Shown here in pieces: positions 62,821 to 64,000 of a DNA stretch of 64,000 nucleotides (the first letter of the stretch is position 1; each line of letters opens with the position of its first letter). The notes under the pieces were generated by a model, which saw only the letters and a list, made by a program, of their open reading frames with translations, had not been told where the DNA came from and made no database searches. The DNA comes from Flavobacterium cupriresistens (GTDB lineage Bacteria; Bacteroidota; Bacteroidia; Flavobacteriales; Flavobacteriaceae). The stretch spans positions 1,736,001-1,800,000 of the forward strand of contig NZ_CP087134.1 of assembly GCF_020911925.1 (NCBI RefSeq), in the 5' to 3' direction. A program made the translations under genes and the position numbers.

Positions 62821-62849
62821 CAAAGCTGCAAAGCTGCAAAGCTGCAAAG
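62821..62849. repeat. 8-bp tandem array CAAAGCTG
   Basis: Three complete CAAAGCTG units and a partial fourth (CAAAG) in direct order. A likely slippage-prone microsatellite in non-coding DNA. Confidence 0.85.
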
Positions 62850-62945
62850 TTTAAAAAAGATTAGGTGTTTCGTTTGTTCTCTTGGTGCAGGAGACTCAAG
62901 CGAAAGTGAATAGGAGAAGTAAATCGCAATAGAAATTTATGGATC

Positions 62946-62978
62946 AAAGCCGACAGGTTTTTAAAACCTGTCAGCTTT
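62946..62978 (-). terminator. Palindromic hairpin AAAGCTGACAGG, copy 2, after the universal stress gene
   Basis: AAAGCCGACAGGTTTT and AAAACCTGTCAGCTTT pair (one mismatch) 17 bp downstream of the stop of the minus-strand USP gene. It may act as its terminator, although it is built from a repeat. Confidence 0.6.
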
Positions 62979-62994
62979 AGTTTTTTTGAGCTGT

Positions 62995-63819
62995 TTAGAT
63001 TTTGAAAGTTATAACGGGTCTGACGGCGTGATTGACTAGTCCTTCGCTGATGCTTCCGTTGAAAAAATGAGCAAATCCGGTTCTTCCGTGTGTGCACATT
63101 GCAATAATATCTGCGTTTTTGGTGTTCGAAAAGTTTAAAATTCCTTTTTCGATATTGGTATCGTTGTAGATATTTGTGGAGTAATTGGTCATATTAAATT
63201 CGGCGATAAACTCGTTCATCGCTTTTTGAATAACATGAGTTGGTCTGAAGCTGTTTGGAGTGCAAATGGTAACTAAATGGATGGTTGAGTCAAAGAATTT
63301 GGTAAAATTTAAGAATTTTTCAAAAGGTTTTTTGGTTTCTTCAGAAAAATCAGAAGCAAAGACAATGTTTGCTGCATTAAAATTTGAAATGTCTTTTTTG
63401 ATGACTAAAACAGGGATTTCGGAATTGCGTACTACTTTTTCGGTGTTGGATCCTATTAGTAATTCTTCGACACCTGAAGAGCCGTGTGACCCCATTATGA
63501 TTAGGTCTATTTCGTGATCTTTGCTTACTTGTGTGATGCCGTGGATGGGTTTGTCCATTTTTACAATTTCGGTCACACTAACTCCGTCAAGGTAGGGTCT
63601 GTTGGAGATTTCATCGAGCATTTGATTTGCTTTTTTCATGAAGAGCATGGTTTCGGGAATGCTTGCGCCCCCTGTAATTGCGTCATTCATTTGATGCGGC
63701 AGCTCGAGCATGTGTAATACAATGATTTCCGAATTGTTTTTTTTGGCAATTTGTGCAGCGACTTTTAAAGCGTCTTCTGCATGTTCTGAGAAGTCGGTAG
63801 GTACTAAAATTCGTTTCAT
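62995..63819 (-). CDS. Universal stress protein with two UspA domains
   Basis: A 274-residue protein of two Rossmann-like UspA units: residues 1-145 (RILVPTDFSEHAEDALKVA, then IMGSHGSSGVEELLIGSNTEKVV, an ATP-type GxxG loop) and 150-274 (NIVFASDFSEETKKPFEKF, then MCTHGRTGFAHFFNGSISEGLVNHA). Tandem UspA proteins of this size occur throughout Bacteroidota. Role in stress survival is general. It ends near a palindromic repeat. Confidence 0.93.
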   Translation of the reverse strand: MKRILVPTDFSEHAEDALKVAAQIAKKNNSEIIVLHMLELPHQMNDAITGGASIPETMLFMKKANQMLDEISNRPYLDGVSVTEIVKMDKPIHGITQVSKDHEIDLIIMGSHGSSGVEELLIGSNTEKVVRNSEIPVLVIKKDISNFNAANIVFASDFSEETKKPFEKFLNFTKFFDSTIHLVTICTPNSFRPTHVIQKAMNEFIAEFNMTNYSTNIYNDTNIEKGILNFSNTKNADIIAMCTHGRTGFAHFFNGSISEGLVNHAVRPVITFKI

Positions 63820-63904
63820 AGTTTTTTGGGTTAGATAGTAGGAATAATCTCTTGTGTTTTATGCTACATAAAGATAAGAAATATTTTTAGAGCAATCTAT
63901 TTAT

Positions 63905-63998
63905 TTTGATTTATAAAAAAAACACTATATTTGCACCGTTATTTATTAAAATCTAAATAATGAGGGGACTAAGTGTCCCCTCTTTTTATAAAATTATG
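63905..63998 (+). promoter_or_regulatory. Promoter and leader hairpin of the next gene (gene start at the window edge)
   Basis: TATATTTG (63926-63933) matches TAnnTTTG, with TTTG at 63905-63908 (17 bp apart). The predicted leader holds GAGGGGAC/GTCCCCTC (63962-63981) followed by TTTTT, and an ATG at 63996-63998 near the edge. The gene itself is outside; ribosome maturation factor rimP would fit the context from memory of flavobacterial genomes, but this cannot be seen here. Confidence 0.5.
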
Positions 63999-64000
63999 AC

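Larger units (their letters stand above)
62380..62945. other. Repeat-filled intergenic region without genes
   Basis: Holds TTGGAATTT-family repeats (62395-62465), a degenerate copy of the GAGAAATCACA repeat (62535-62620), a perfect palindrome AAAGCTGACAGGTTTT/AAAACCTGTCAGCTTT (62668-62700), and an 8-bp tandem array (62821-62849). No supported ORF on either strand. Confidence 0.7.

Noticed and set aside
62861..63097. 78-codon minus-strand frame overlapping the end of the stress gene
   Set aside because: Runs across the stress gene in another frame and through a palindromic repeat.
63996..64000. Naming the gene that starts at the window edge as rimP
   Set aside because: Only five bases are visible, so the name would rest on memory of other genomes and not on this sequence.

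Overview
The window looks like a chromosome segment from a Flavobacterium-type member of the Bacteroidota. The evidence is the strongly AT-rich DNA, the near absence of Shine-Dalgarno sequences, several promoters of the Bacteroidota form TTG-N19-TAnnTTTG (clearest before two tRNA genes), and gene families typical of the group: a TPP-controlled TonB receptor, DUF4301, DUF3127, DUF2723, DUF4394, GxxExxY, bacterial GGGP synthase and patatin-barrel proteins. No prophage, CRISPR array, rRNA operon or complete insertion sequence was seen. Accessory DNA consists of small nested-hairpin repeats between genes.

Layout: 1-4510 is the edge of a beta-glucan utilisation locus (tail of a GH3, a secreted GH5 with a CBM6-like module, a relic of a nuclease-family gene, and a GH3 BglX). 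4556-6232 holds a hypothetical gene, a catalytically dead Nudix regulator and a YjbR protein whose 3' end has been tandemly duplicated with a hairpin element. 6854-9461 is an alkylation-damage repair cluster on the minus strand (ada, a 2OG oxygenase, a detached Ada-type zinc domain, alkB). 9621-14860 carries a GNAT, an SMR pump, a patatin-barrel protein, a Cys-rich protein and ahcY. 15206-17240 has a PPTase, a group III truncated haemoglobin, a small membrane protein and a frameshifted Crp/Fnr gene. 17314-21181 is a plus-strand set: GGGP synthase, PnuC, a NadR-kinase/DUF4301 fusion and ArfB. A TPP riboswitch then controls a TonB receptor (21463-23712). 23769-29206 is mixed: a degenerate Rieske-like lipoprotein, greA, HIT, a histidine kinase, a flavin reductase-like protein, DUF3127 and aat.

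29190-36800 is a complete minus-strand thiamine operon under a second TPP riboswitch: thiS-thiC-tenI-like-thiD-thiE-thiG-[GxxExxY]-thiH-thiF. The two riboswitches join outer-membrane uptake and synthesis of thiamine in one regulon. The GxxExxY gene interrupts the operon and sits between 16-bp direct repeats.

36915-51403 contains tag, a queuosine-precursor transporter, an M3 peptidase, the rplM-rpsI-rpsB-tsf ribosomal cluster, two ferritin-like exported proteins divergent from a LacI regulator, a hydrolase and polA. 51587-58471 contains a two-domain DUF4394 lipoprotein, a two-component system bracketed by two paralogous lysine-rich exported mini-proteins, a metallophosphoesterase, a thioredoxin fold without active-site cysteines and a polysaccharide deacetylase. 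58564-64000 has a DUF2723 membrane glycosyltransferase-like protein, two tandem identical tRNA-Gln genes, repeats, a universal stress protein and the leader of a further gene.

Most promising leads: the PnuC / NadR-kinase-DUF4301 unit (unassigned chemistry), the GxxExxY cassette in the thiamine operon, the two-component system with its lysine-rich mini-proteins, and several domains that keep their fold but have lost their active residues (Nudix, Rieske, thioredoxin, Ada zinc domain).
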